Assembly: GCF_002288265.1 (NCBI RefSeq)
Contig: NZ_CP016778.1
Coordinates: 372,001 to 436,000 of the forward strand
Direction of reading: 5' to 3'
DNA: 64,000 bases
Source: Candidatus Planktophila versatilis
GTDB taxonomy: Bacteria; Actinomycetota; Actinomycetes; Nanopelagicales; Nanopelagicaceae
Shown: positions 26,224-34,296 of the stretch, piece by piece
How the letters are laid out: the number at the start of each line of letters is the position of its first letter
Numbering within the stretch: the first letter of the stretch is position 1
Translations under genes and position numbers: made by a program
The notes under the pieces: model-generated
What the model was told of the DNA's origin: nothing
What the model saw: only the letters and a program-made list of their open reading frames with translations
Database searches by the model: none

Positions 26224-27206
26224 TTACCCCATCTCAACGCTGGCGTGTCTATCGGTGAATCATAAAGTTCAAGCAATTCTTCATCTGCAACTAAGAACGT
26301 CGCAATGACTCCAAAGGAATCTAAGGAAGTGATAAAATTACCAACAAGTGAGCGAACTGCCTTCGTTCCAACGCTTTCAAGCTTCTCTTGGATAATTCCC
26401 GACAAGGTATAAAGTTCAATAGATGGTGTTGAACCTAAGCCACTAAGTAGAAGAATAATCTTCTTGCCAAAAGCTAGTTCCAGCTCTAACGCCGGTTGCT
26501 CAATTAAAATCTCGGCAATCTTGTTAGCAGAAACCATTTTTGACCTTGAGTGTCCGCGATCTCCTCCAATACCAACCCCGATATCAAATTCATCTTCTGG
26601 CATCTCAAAATTTGGATGACCAACTTTAGGGGTCGTGCATGAGTTGAAGGCAACTCCAAAAGAACGTGAGTTTGCAACTACTTTTTTAGCTATTGAGGTT
26701 ACTTGGGCTAAATTGTATCCGCGTTGCGCTGCGGCTCCGGCTATTTTTTCAACAAGAATTGTCGCACCGAGCCCACGACGCCGATCAAACTGCGAAATAG
26801 GAAATGAACAATCATCATTTACAAGGACCTTGGATATTTCAATACCTTTTCGCTTCATGATTTCGGCAGAGAGCCCGAAATTCATCACCTCGCCACCAAA
26901 GTTCTTGATTATGTAGAGGACGCCCTTTCCACTATCTGCCCTCTCGGTGGCAGCCATGATTTGTGCTGGCACAGGGGATGTGAAAATTTCTCCTGGGCAA
27001 GCTGCATCGAGACCGCCGAACCCTACATAGCCACTATGCATCGGCTCGCAGCCTGAACCCCCACCGGATATGAGTCCAACTTTCGGTTGAGTCGGGAGCA
27101 ATTTTCTCTGGACAATGCGCGCCTCGGAATTGAACTCAATTACCTCGGGGTGGGAGGCCGCGAGGCCACGCAGATACTCATTCACCACGGATTCAGGTGC
27201 ATTCAT
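26220..27206 (-). CDS. dhaK: DhaK-like ketose-binding subunit with substituted active-site residues
   Basis: 328 residues, full length, ending [12 protein letters not shown] as in DhaK. Compared with E. coli DhaK, the active-site residues are changed: the His of GGGSGHEP is Cys53 (GGGSGCEP), Asp109 is Glu106 (GGEVMNF), and the His that binds the ketone covalently (GVGIHGEPG) is Gly214 (GVGIGGDRG); His219 lies five residues later. Surrounding blocks are intact. It pairs with the DhaL-like gene and is divergent from the importer. It may phosphorylate a different sugar by another mechanism, or act as a sensor. Standard dihydroxyacetone kinase activity is unlikely. Confidence 0.82.
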   Translation of the reverse strand: MNAPESVVNEYLRGLAASHPEVIEFNSEARIVQRKLLPTQPKVGLISGGGSGCEPMHSGYVGFGGLDAACPGEIFTSPVPAQIMAATERADSGKGVLYIIKNFGGEVMNFGLSAEIMKRKGIEISKVLVNDDCSFPISQFDRRRGLGATILVEKIAGAAAQRGYNLAQVTSIAKKVVANSRSFGVAFNSCTTPKVGHPNFEMPEDEFDIGVGIGGDRGHSRSKMVSANKIAEILIEQPALELELAFGKKIILLLSGLGSTPSIELYTLSGIIQEKLESVGTKAVRSLVGNFITSLDSFGVIATFLVADEELLELYDSPIDTPALRWGK

Positions 27207-27252
27207 TATTTTCTTGATCGGATTTCCTCCATTATGCCTCGGGCAAGCCCCC

Positions 27253-27295
27253 TTGACAAAGAGGGATTTTCGCCTAGGTTAGTGGTCTGAAGACC
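27253..27295 (+). promoter_or_regulatory. Putative promoter and operator between dhaK-like and importer genes
   Basis: TTGACA (27253-27258) and TAGGTT (27275-27280) with a 16-base spacer, followed at 27284-27295 by the perfect palindrome GGTCTGAAGACC, positioned over the likely start point. Such a site fits a repressor of the GntR type; the cluster B regulator is encoded at 32238. Inferred, not proven. Confidence 0.45.
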
Positions 27296-27338
27296 TGATG
27301 ACAAGAACTTCTGAACTATTTGGACTGGGGGAGAAACG

Positions 27339-28943
27339 ATGCGCGAAAGTGCTTTTGCCGATGTTTCCTCCTCAAAAGCGGGCTCTCCGATACTAAAAAT
27401 GTCCTCGATTTCAAAGCGATATCAGGGTGTTCAAGCTTTGGATAACGTCGACTTGGATGTGCGAAGCGGCGAAATTCATGCGCTCCTGGGGGGTAACGGC
27501 GCCGGAAAGTCGACCCTGCTCAAGATTCTTTCTGGGCTAACTGCCCCGGATGAGGGAATCATCTATTTTCAAGGTCAGCGCGTCGAAATTGAATCACCAC
27601 GAAGCGCCCAAGAACTGGGTATTTCCATGATTCATCAGGAGCTCTCGATCATCCCTGACTTGAGCGTTCTTGAGAATATTTTCCTCGGTCAAGAGAGCCT
27701 GATAACACAACGTAAAAGCTGGACTCCGTGGGTGAACCGCCGCGAAATGGCCAAAAAGGTCCGCAGGGTTGCCACCGAGTTTGGAATTACCGAAGACGAG
27801 CTTTGGCGCCCTGCGGGTGAGTTCGGTGCGTTGAAAAAGAGATCTATCGAAATTGTAAAAGCTCTCGTAGTCCAACCAAAAATTCTTATTCTTGACGAGC
27901 CCACATCCGGTCTAGAAGGGCATGAAAAAGAATTGCTTTTTGGGCACATGCGAAGCCTTCAGCGTCTTGGTGTGGCACTCATTTGGGTTACGCATCATTT
28001 AGATGAAGTATTTGGTCTTGCTGATACCGCAACAATTATGCGTGATGGTAAAAGCATTGCCCAAACATCGATTGAAGGCCTAAATCTTAACGACTTGATT
28101 TCGCTCATGTTTGGATCACAAGCGGCTGCTCTCATAGAGCAACCAAAAGTTGGGAGAGCTGCAGGAAAGACTGGCAGCGAGAATCGCTTTAAGACTCTAG
28201 AAGTAGAGGGTTTCAAGCGAGAGGGAGTTCTGAAAAATATTTCATTCGACCTCTGGGATGGTGAAATTCTGGGCATTGCTGGATTAGCAGGCGCTGGGCG
28301 CACAGAGCTGATGAGAGCACTTATGGGAATAGACAAGCTCGATAGTGGGTCTATAAACATTTTTGGGAAAATTGAAAAAATTGGGCACCCAGAGAAAGCC
28401 TACGAACTTGGAATTGCCATGGTTCCAGAAGATCGAAAGGTTCTTGGCATCCTCTCTGAATTCTCCATCGAGAAGAGTATTTCAATTTCTAAGTTAGTGA
28501 ATGTATTGAAGAGCGGCTGGTTGAGTGCAAAGAAAGAGAAGGATTTGGCGTCAGAGTTTATTTCTAAGTTTTCAATTAAGACACCTAACTCTCGCGAGAA
28601 GATTCGTAATCTCAGTGGTGGAAACCAGCAGAAAGTAATTATATCTCGATGCTTGAATACAAATCCAAGAATTTTGATCTTTGATGAACCAACACAGGGA
28701 ATCGATATCGCCTCAAAAGTTGAAGTCCACAAGCTCATTCGTGAATTAGCAGCTGGAGGAAAATCAGTTATCGTTATTGCCTCTGAGTTAAATGAGTTGA
28801 TTCGACTGAGCGATCGCATCATTATTCTCCGCGAAGGGTCAATTGTTGGCGAAATAGAATCTGTACCTGAAAAAATTCAAATCAGTGGATACGAATTAGT
28901 CGAGCAGGACATCCTGCATCAGAGTTCAAGAGTCAAAGTATGA
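27339..28943 (+). CDS. Sugar ABC importer ATPase, two-domain (RbsA type)
   Basis: 534 residues with two ATPase domains. Domain 1: Walker A GGNGAGKST (about 50-58), Walker B ILILDEPTSGLEG. Domain 2 (from about 290): degenerate first loop GLAGAGRTEL, signature LSGGNQQK (about 427), Walker B LIFDEPTQGID. The first-domain signature position reads FGALKKRS instead of LSxGQ, so only one site is probably catalytic, as is common in RbsA-like proteins. It opens the plus-strand importer operon of cluster B and overlaps the next permease by 4 bases. Confidence 0.93.
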   Translation: MRESAFADVSSSKAGSPILKMSSISKRYQGVQALDNVDLDVRSGEIHALLGGNGAGKSTLLKILSGLTAPDEGIIYFQGQRVEIESPRSAQELGISMIHQELSIIPDLSVLENIFLGQESLITQRKSWTPWVNRREMAKKVRRVATEFGITEDELWRPAGEFGALKKRSIEIVKALVVQPKILILDEPTSGLEGHEKELLFGHMRSLQRLGVALIWVTHHLDEVFGLADTATIMRDGKSIAQTSIEGLNLNDLISLMFGSQAAALIEQPKVGRAAGKTGSENRFKTLEVEGFKREGVLKNISFDLWDGEILGIAGLAGAGRTELMRALMGIDKLDSGSINIFGKIEKIGHPEKAYELGIAMVPEDRKVLGILSEFSIEKSISISKLVNVLKSGWLSAKKEKDLASEFISKFSIKTPNSREKIRNLSGGNQQKVIISRCLNTNPRILIFDEPTQGIDIASKVEVHKLIRELAAGGKSVIVIASELNELIRLSDRIIILREGSIVGEIESVPEKIQISGYELVEQDILHQSSRVKV

Positions 28944-29959
28944 GAAGTCAATCAAAGTTCTCCAAGATTATTGCAATAGAAGGCGTCGTTATTCTCGCTG
29001 CATTTGTTTTGATGGTCATCTTCTTCTCTTTGAAAGCTGAGTCATTCCTAATTCCTGATTCGATTAGATACTACATCAATGAAGCGGTGCCAATTTTCAT
29101 CATTATTGTCGGATTAACATTTGTAATTATTGCTGGCGGGATTGATTTATCAATTGGATCTGTACTCGGATTAAGTGCTGGTACATCATTGATGGTTTCT
29201 ATGTGGGGATGGCCATTTTGGATGGCTGTAATTGTTGGTGTCTTGACCGGCCTGGCTTTCGGCCTTCTCAACGCCGTAATCATCACAATTTTTAGGGTCA
29301 ATGACTTCATAGTTACTTTGGGAACTCTCTATATAGCAGCAGGGGCGCTCACTGTTCTCACAGATAACATTCAACTGATTGGAACCGAAGACACTAACTT
29401 TCAACGTATTTCTGATATGAGTTTCTTGGGTCTCACTAGTTCCATTTGGATTGCACTGGTAATTATTGTGGTGGCCGAGTTGGTTCTGCTCAAGTCACCT
29501 TTTGGACGCCGAATTTTTGCTACAGGTATTGGAGAGGTCCCGGCGCTGATTTCTGGAATCAACACCCAACGGACCAAATTTGGTGCCTACTTGATATCTG
29601 GTGGTTTGGCTGGTTTTGGAGGCGTCCTTTTAGCATCCCACTTAAATTCAGTGCAATCAGGCTTAGCCGGAGGTTATGAACTCACAGCGATAGCAGGTGC
29701 GGTACTTGGTGGCATTTCACTCGCTGGCGGACGCGGCAGTGTATGGCGAGCAATCGTAGGAGCTCTATTCCTAACAACACTGAATCAAGGTTTGCTGCTC
29801 ATGGGAATAAATCCACTGATATTCCAAATTGTTACAGGCCTTTGCATCCTGGTTGGAGTTGTCATAGATCGAGGAGTTTTCAAATTTGCGCTTACTTTCT
29901 CGACGCAAACACGAGAAGTGAATGCTCAACCCCTTGATGGCAAGAAGGTTTCATCATGA
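28940..29959 (+). CDS. Sugar ABC importer permease 1 (RbsC family)
   Basis: 339 residues, eight to ten membrane helices. Conserved blocks are IIAGGIDLSIGSVLGLSAGT (near 60) and AVLGGISLAGGRGSVWRAIV (near 255). It overlaps the ATPase gene and the second permease gene by 4 bases each. The two permeases would form a heterodimer with the two-domain ATPase, as in AI-2 and rhamnose importers. Confidence 0.9.
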   Translation: MRSQSKFSKIIAIEGVVILAAFVLMVIFFSLKAESFLIPDSIRYYINEAVPIFIIIVGLTFVIIAGGIDLSIGSVLGLSAGTSLMVSMWGWPFWMAVIVGVLTGLAFGLLNAVIITIFRVNDFIVTLGTLYIAAGALTVLTDNIQLIGTEDTNFQRISDMSFLGLTSSIWIALVIIVVAELVLLKSPFGRRIFATGIGEVPALISGINTQRTKFGAYLISGGLAGFGGVLLASHLNSVQSGLAGGYELTAIAGAVLGGISLAGGRGSVWRAIVGALFLTTLNQGLLLMGINPLIFQIVTGLCILVGVVIDRGVFKFALTFSTQTREVNAQPLDGKKVSS

Positions 29960-30966
29960 CACTCAATATTGCAGCAAGTAATTCATCAAAGTCCATACAG
30001 AATCGTATTTTGCAAGATCCTTCATTTGGAATTGTTGCACTCCTTGTCGTGGCAATAATTGCAATGACAGTTCTAGAACCAAGCTTTGCGACAGGCGGGA
30101 ACGTCACAAACATCATCAACGCAATGATGACCGTAAGCTTTTTAGCTATTGGAATGACAGTCGTACTAATTGCAGGCGGACTTGATCTTTCTGTAGGTTC
30201 GACAATGGCAGTAACCGCAGGCGTTGCCGGAAAGTTCATATCTTATGGAATGCCTATGGGTGTCGCCTTTATGTGGTCGCTAGCCATTGGTGTGGGAATT
30301 GGGTTAATCAATGGGTTGCTAATCACAAAGCTAGGGATACCTGATTTCATTGCAACTTTGGCCACGCTAGGAATTGGACAAGGGGTTATTTTGCTTTGGA
30401 CCCAGGGTGTTCCAATTCTAGGTTATATGAATGATGCCTATTACTACATCGGAGGACTTAAGAAGATAGCTGGTCCGATATCAATTCCGATGATTGTTGT
30501 TGTTGTGATTTCGATAGTGATGGCAATTATTTTGAAGCGCACTAAGTTTGGGCTCAAATTATACGCAGTCGGGAGCTCACCAATCTCGGCTCGAAATGCT
30601 GGAGTCAATGTCGATGCAATCAAGATTTCTGCCTATGCCATCAGCGGATTACTCGCCGCGATTGCAGGAATACACATTGCTGGTCGCACGACAACGATCC
30701 CGCCGCTGATTGGCAAAGGTTATGAGATAAGTGCGATTGCAGCTGCTGTTATTGGCGGAGCTTCACTCCTAGGTGGCAAAGGAAGGGTGATTGGTGCGCT
30801 AATTGGTGCGCTAACTCTGACTTTAACTCGAAATGTTATCAATTTGATTGGAATTGAATCGAGTTGGCAATCCATTGTTACTGGTTCGGTTCTTATTGGA
30901 GCCGTACTGGCTAATCGAGCATCAAGTGAATTCAGCCGCAAAAGACTCAGGCGAGAGAAGACCTGA
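29956..30966 (+). CDS. Sugar ABC importer permease 2 (RbsC family)
   Basis: 336 residues with the same family blocks, LIAGGLDLSVGSTMAVTAGV (near 73) and AVIGGASLLGGKGRVIGALI (near 265). It is not closely similar to permease 1 outside these. Two hairpins lie between its stop and the substrate-binding protein gene. Confidence 0.9.
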   Translation: MTLNIAASNSSKSIQNRILQDPSFGIVALLVVAIIAMTVLEPSFATGGNVTNIINAMMTVSFLAIGMTVVLIAGGLDLSVGSTMAVTAGVAGKFISYGMPMGVAFMWSLAIGVGIGLINGLLITKLGIPDFIATLATLGIGQGVILLWTQGVPILGYMNDAYYYIGGLKKIAGPISIPMIVVVVISIVMAIILKRTKFGLKLYAVGSSPISARNAGVNVDAIKISAYAISGLLAAIAGIHIAGRTTTIPPLIGKGYEISAIAAAVIGGASLLGGKGRVIGALIGALTLTLTRNVINLIGIESSWQSIVTGSVLIGAVLANRASSEFSRKRLRREKT

Positions 30967-30982
30967 AAAAACAGAAAATAGG

Positions 30983-31036
30983 TTTTGTTTGGTTTTTTAC
31001 CAAACAAAAATCAGATTAATCAACTGGGATTAATCT
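30983..31036 (+). terminator. Two successive hairpins before the binding-protein gene
   Basis: TTTTGTTTGG (30983-30992) pairs with CCAAACAAAA (31000-31009) around a T-rich loop; then AGATTAATC (31013-31021) pairs with GATTAATCT (31028-31036). The binding-protein gene starts 29 bases later. They may protect the 5' end of a shorter, abundant binding-protein message. Confidence 0.6.
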
Positions 31037-31064
31037 GAGAGATTAAGTAGTTGGGGAGTATGGA

Positions 31065-32198
31065 ATGGATGAAAACGTTGGAATGGGGAGAGATACAGAT
31101 TTTTCTCGTCGCTCGATACTACGTACCTCGGCACTAGTCGGTGCCGGAATTGGAGCAGCACAACTACTGGGTGCTTCTCCTGCCGTAGCATTAGGTGGGA
31201 CTACTAATGCTTCGCTAGATAAGGCAATCAAAGCTATGGTTAAGGGACGCACAATAAAGGTAGGTTTTACACCGCCTGTATTGTCTGAAAACTTTACACA
31301 GATTGAAAGTGCTGCTTGGCGCAAGATGGCTGAGTTTGAAAAGCGCTTTGGAGTCAAGTGGGTTTGGGAACGCCAAGCACCAGTTGGTGACTTCAATGCA
31401 GTTCAGGGAACTCTAGGAATCGTTCAGTCCTGGATCAGCCGTCGATTTGACGCCATTGCAGTATGTACTGGTGCCAACTTCGCGACCGTACAAGATCTCT
31501 ACAAAACCGCAAACTCAAAGGGACTTCAGGTTTTCCAATTCAACCAGCCTGCAGAGCTGTACCCAGAAGCTGAGCTTGAGACAGTTGCAAATATCGGCTA
31601 CGACAATCGTTGGCAGTCCGGTTACCTAGCAGGAACATACTTGGCAAATGCCTTGGGTGGAAAAGGAAAGATCCTTCAAATATGGGGACCTTCCGGCTCA
31701 GATTGGACTCGCGGCCGTAGAATTGGTTTCGACAAAGCCCTTAAAGAAAATCCTGGAATTAAAGTTGTCGGAGAAGCCGATGGCGGATACGTCCGCGACA
31801 AGGGATTCACTGCAGCACAGGACCTTTTGACTAAGTATCCTGATGTGAACGCCATCTACGGCGAAAATGAGGAAATGGCACTCGGTGCTTCTCAAGCAAT
31901 CGATGCAGCTGGCCTCAAGCACTGGAATGGAAAGACCGGTATTTTGACTATTGGCGCTGACGGTCTCATTTCTGGATTCAAAGCAATCGCTGAAGGAAAG
32001 CTAACTGCCACAGTTGATATTGGTGGAATCGACCAGGGACAAAACCTGATTGAAACTATTTTTTCAACTGTTGCACTCGGTCAGTCAGTTACTCAAATTA
32101 TTAACAACCCAACACAGGTTGTGGATAAGACAAACTACAAATGGCACCAGGCTTATGCGCAGTGGGCACTTGACACACCACGTAAGTATGGCAAGTAA
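31065..32198 (+). CDS. Sugar-binding protein of cluster B importer, Tat-exported
   Basis: 377 residues with an N-terminal twin-arginine signal: FSRRSILR at 14-21 followed by a hydrophobic core ending ASPAVA-LG. The mature protein is a type I binding fold of the Peripla_BP_4 family (IKVGFTPPVLSENFTQIE at 65-82; GADGLISGFKAI near 302). Export through Tat implies folding before export, unlike the lipoprotein of cluster A. Ligand unknown; the neighbours point to a sugar or polyol that is oxidised to an acid inside the cell. Confidence 0.88.
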   Translation: MDENVGMGRDTDFSRRSILRTSALVGAGIGAAQLLGASPAVALGGTTNASLDKAIKAMVKGRTIKVGFTPPVLSENFTQIESAAWRKMAEFEKRFGVKWVWERQAPVGDFNAVQGTLGIVQSWISRRFDAIAVCTGANFATVQDLYKTANSKGLQVFQFNQPAELYPEAELETVANIGYDNRWQSGYLAGTYLANALGGKGKILQIWGPSGSDWTRGRRIGFDKALKENPGIKVVGEADGGYVRDKGFTAAQDLLTKYPDVNAIYGENEEMALGASQAIDAAGLKHWNGKTGILTIGADGLISGFKAIAEGKLTATVDIGGIDQGQNLIETIFSTVALGQSVTQIINNPTQVVDKTNYKWHQAYAQWALDTPRKYGK

Positions 32199-32237
32199 GA
32201 CAACTTAACCTAGAAAATCGAATTCAAGGAGGAAAAA

Positions 32238-32981
32238 ATGACAACAGAGAAAAAAGGGGTTATACCCGTCAAGCAATTGAAGCTCTCTGATGCTGTCGCT
32301 GTCCAACTTGAAAGCTTGGTTCGATCTGGCCACTTTGGTGCCGAGGGTAAATTTCCTTCCGAACGCGATTTAGCAGAACAGTTCGGTGTCGGTCGCAGCA
32401 GTATGCGAGAAGCGATCAGCAAATTGGAAACCCTCGGCATCATTGTGCGCACACAAGGTGTTGGAACTTTTGTTCTAGATGTGAGTGAGCAATCTCAGAA
32501 AAGCATGTCATTGCTTTCTGCAGGAGAAGTCACAGCTCTTGAACTATTCAATGTTCGTTACGCAGTTGAACCCGATGGTGCCGCTATGGCAGCAAATCGT
32601 CGCACAGCAAAGGATATCCAGGAGCTGAAAGCAATCTTGAAGCAAGCGGAAGTTCCTGGAATCTCGGGGAAGGAATTTGTGAAACTCGACTCTGAATTCC
32701 ATAGTTTGATTGCCGAAGCAACAAGGAATCGTCTATTTATTCAGATTTATAAGCAGATTGCCCCTCATCACGTGATTTACTCCGAAAAAGTAATTTCATT
32801 TGAAAACCGCAAGACTCTCGCTCACCAAGGTCACCTTCGAATCCTGGAAGCCATCATCGCTCAAGATGACAAACTTGCCAAGAAGGAAGCCTATGCCCAC
32901 TTGAAATGGGCTGAAAAAGACCTAGTGAAAGAAATCAATAGGTTAGAAGCAAAGAAGTCAAAAACTAAAAAAAGCAATTAA
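32238..32981 (+). CDS. GntR-family regulator (FCD/FadR subgroup) of cluster B
   Basis: 247 residues: winged helix at about 14-80 (SERDLAEQFGVGRSSMREAI, then KLETLGIIVRTQGVGTFV) and helical FCD domain with probable metal-binding positions in DSEFHSLIAEATRN (near 154) and HQGHLRILEAI (near 196). AAGGAGG lies 5-7 bases before the ATG. A likely target is the palindrome at 27284 and the promoters of the surrounding operons. It is only 39 bases after the binding-protein gene, so it is probably part of the same transcript. Confidence 0.88.
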   Translation: MTTEKKGVIPVKQLKLSDAVAVQLESLVRSGHFGAEGKFPSERDLAEQFGVGRSSMREAISKLETLGIIVRTQGVGTFVLDVSEQSQKSMSLLSAGEVTALELFNVRYAVEPDGAAMAANRRTAKDIQELKAILKQAEVPGISGKEFVKLDSEFHSLIAEATRNRLFIQIYKQIAPHHVIYSEKVISFENRKTLAHQGHLRILEAIIAQDDKLAKKEAYAHLKWAEKDLVKEINRLEAKKSKTKKSN

Positions 32982-33008
32982 TCATCAATTACTCAATAAG
33001 GAGAAAAA

Positions 33009-33704
33009 ATGTCATCACTAGATTTCACATATAAGAACATCGACAAGTACATCAACCGTTCCAACATGATCGTTGACAAAATCAATCCCAAAAAGTCTCT
33101 TCTACTCGTTCTTGATATGCAGCACGCGTGCGTAACAAGAGGTGGAGCTATGTACATCCCAAGCATTGGCGGCGCTCCAGAGGGTGCAGATGTTGTTCAG
33201 CCAGTACTTAATGTCTTAAATGCTTGCCGCAAAGTTGGCATTCCAGTGGTCTGGTCAATGTGGGGCTTGCGTGAAGATGGCAAAGATGCCGGCTATGCAG
33301 ATAAGAAGTGGGGCGTTGATTTGATGAACTTCCCAGGTTCTTGGGGTCACGGTGGAGATGAATTAGATTCAAACCTCGTTCCGCTTCCAGGTGAGCCAAT
33401 CATGAAGAAGCACCGTTTCTCATCATTCTACGGAACGGCACTCAACGAATACATGAAGCGTGCAGGCGCTGACACATTGATCATCGCAGGTGTATCTACC
33501 GCAAATTGTATGCTCACAACTGCAATTGATGGAGCTAACCAAGATATCAAGGTAATTTGCTTGGCAGATACCACAAGTGCAATCCCGGCATCACTTGAGA
33601 ACCAACCTGATGGTTATGGACAGCATTGGGAAGCACTTCGAAACATTCAGGCAAATCACGGTGATGTTCGCCTAAGTACCGAGATTCTTCCACAGCTCGT
33701 TTAA
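33009..33704 (+). CDS. Isochorismatase-family cysteine hydrolase
   Basis: 231 residues with the triad Asp36 (LLLVLDMQHACV), Lys134 (MKKHRFSSFYG) and Cys167 (GVSTANCMLTT), including the cis-peptide region GVSTANC. The fold covers amidases, nicotinamidases and isochorismatases; this one is not close to any that I can name. RBS AAGGAG at -9. The gene is 28 bases after the regulator and 50 before the DJ-1-like gene. Its role in a sugar cluster is unclear, perhaps hydrolysis of an amide or ester intermediate. Confidence 0.85.
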   Translation: MSSLDFTYKNIDKYINRSNMIVDKINPKKSLLLVLDMQHACVTRGGAMYIPSIGGAPEGADVVQPVLNVLNACRKVGIPVVWSMWGLREDGKDAGYADKKWGVDLMNFPGSWGHGGDELDSNLVPLPGEPIMKKHRFSSFYGTALNEYMKRAGADTLIIAGVSTANCMLTTAIDGANQDIKVICLADTTSAIPASLENQPDGYGQHWEALRNIQANHGDVRLSTEILPQLV

Positions 33705-33753
33705 TAAGTAGCCAATTCACAACTCACTCAAAAACAGTTGAAAGGAACAAAAC

Positions 33754-34278
33754 ATGAGCATTCAAGGCAAAAGAATTGCATTGATGATTGAAGACGAGTA
33801 CCAAATCCTAGAAGGTTGGTACCCGTATCTTCGGTTGACCGAAGCAGGAGCAAAGGTGACTGTCATTGGTAGCGGTACCAAGACGTCATACCTGAGCAAA
33901 GAGGAATATCCAATGGATGCAGATGCTTCTGCTTCGGATGTTTCACCTAACGACTTTGATGGGGTAATTGTTCCTGGTGGATTTGCACCAGACAACATGC
34001 GCCTTCACAAGCCCATGATCAATTTGGTCAAGGGAATTTATGATCAAGGCAAGATGACTGCCGCCATCTGCCATGGTGGATGGATTTTGGCTTCTGCCGG
34101 CGCGGTGAAAGGTCGACGAGTAACTGGTTATGCGCCGATTGAAGACGACGTTGTTAATGCAGGTGGAATTTGGGTATCTGATCAAGCGGCTGTTGTAGAT
34201 GGAAATGTAATCACATCTAGAACACCACCAGATCTGCCAGCTTTCACAAAAGCAATCATCGGGTACTTCGAGAAGTAA
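33754..34278 (+). CDS. DJ-1/PfpI family protein
   Basis: 174 residues. The nucleophile elbow is AAICHGGW with C106 and H107, and the glutamate position near the start is in EDEYQ (13-17). It is the PfpI-type length. Family functions include peptidase, glyoxalase/deglycase and hydratase. Placed between an isochorismatase-like and a GMC oxidoreductase gene, it may detoxify or hydrate a reactive carbonyl intermediate (inference). Confidence 0.87.
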   Translation: MSIQGKRIALMIEDEYQILEGWYPYLRLTEAGAKVTVIGSGTKTSYLSKEEYPMDADASASDVSPNDFDGVIVPGGFAPDNMRLHKPMINLVKGIYDQGKMTAAICHGGWILASAGAVKGRRVTGYAPIEDDVVNAGGIWVSDQAAVVDGNVITSRTPPDLPAFTKAIIGYFEK

Positions 34279-34296
34279 GTCAGAAAGGATTTCAGA

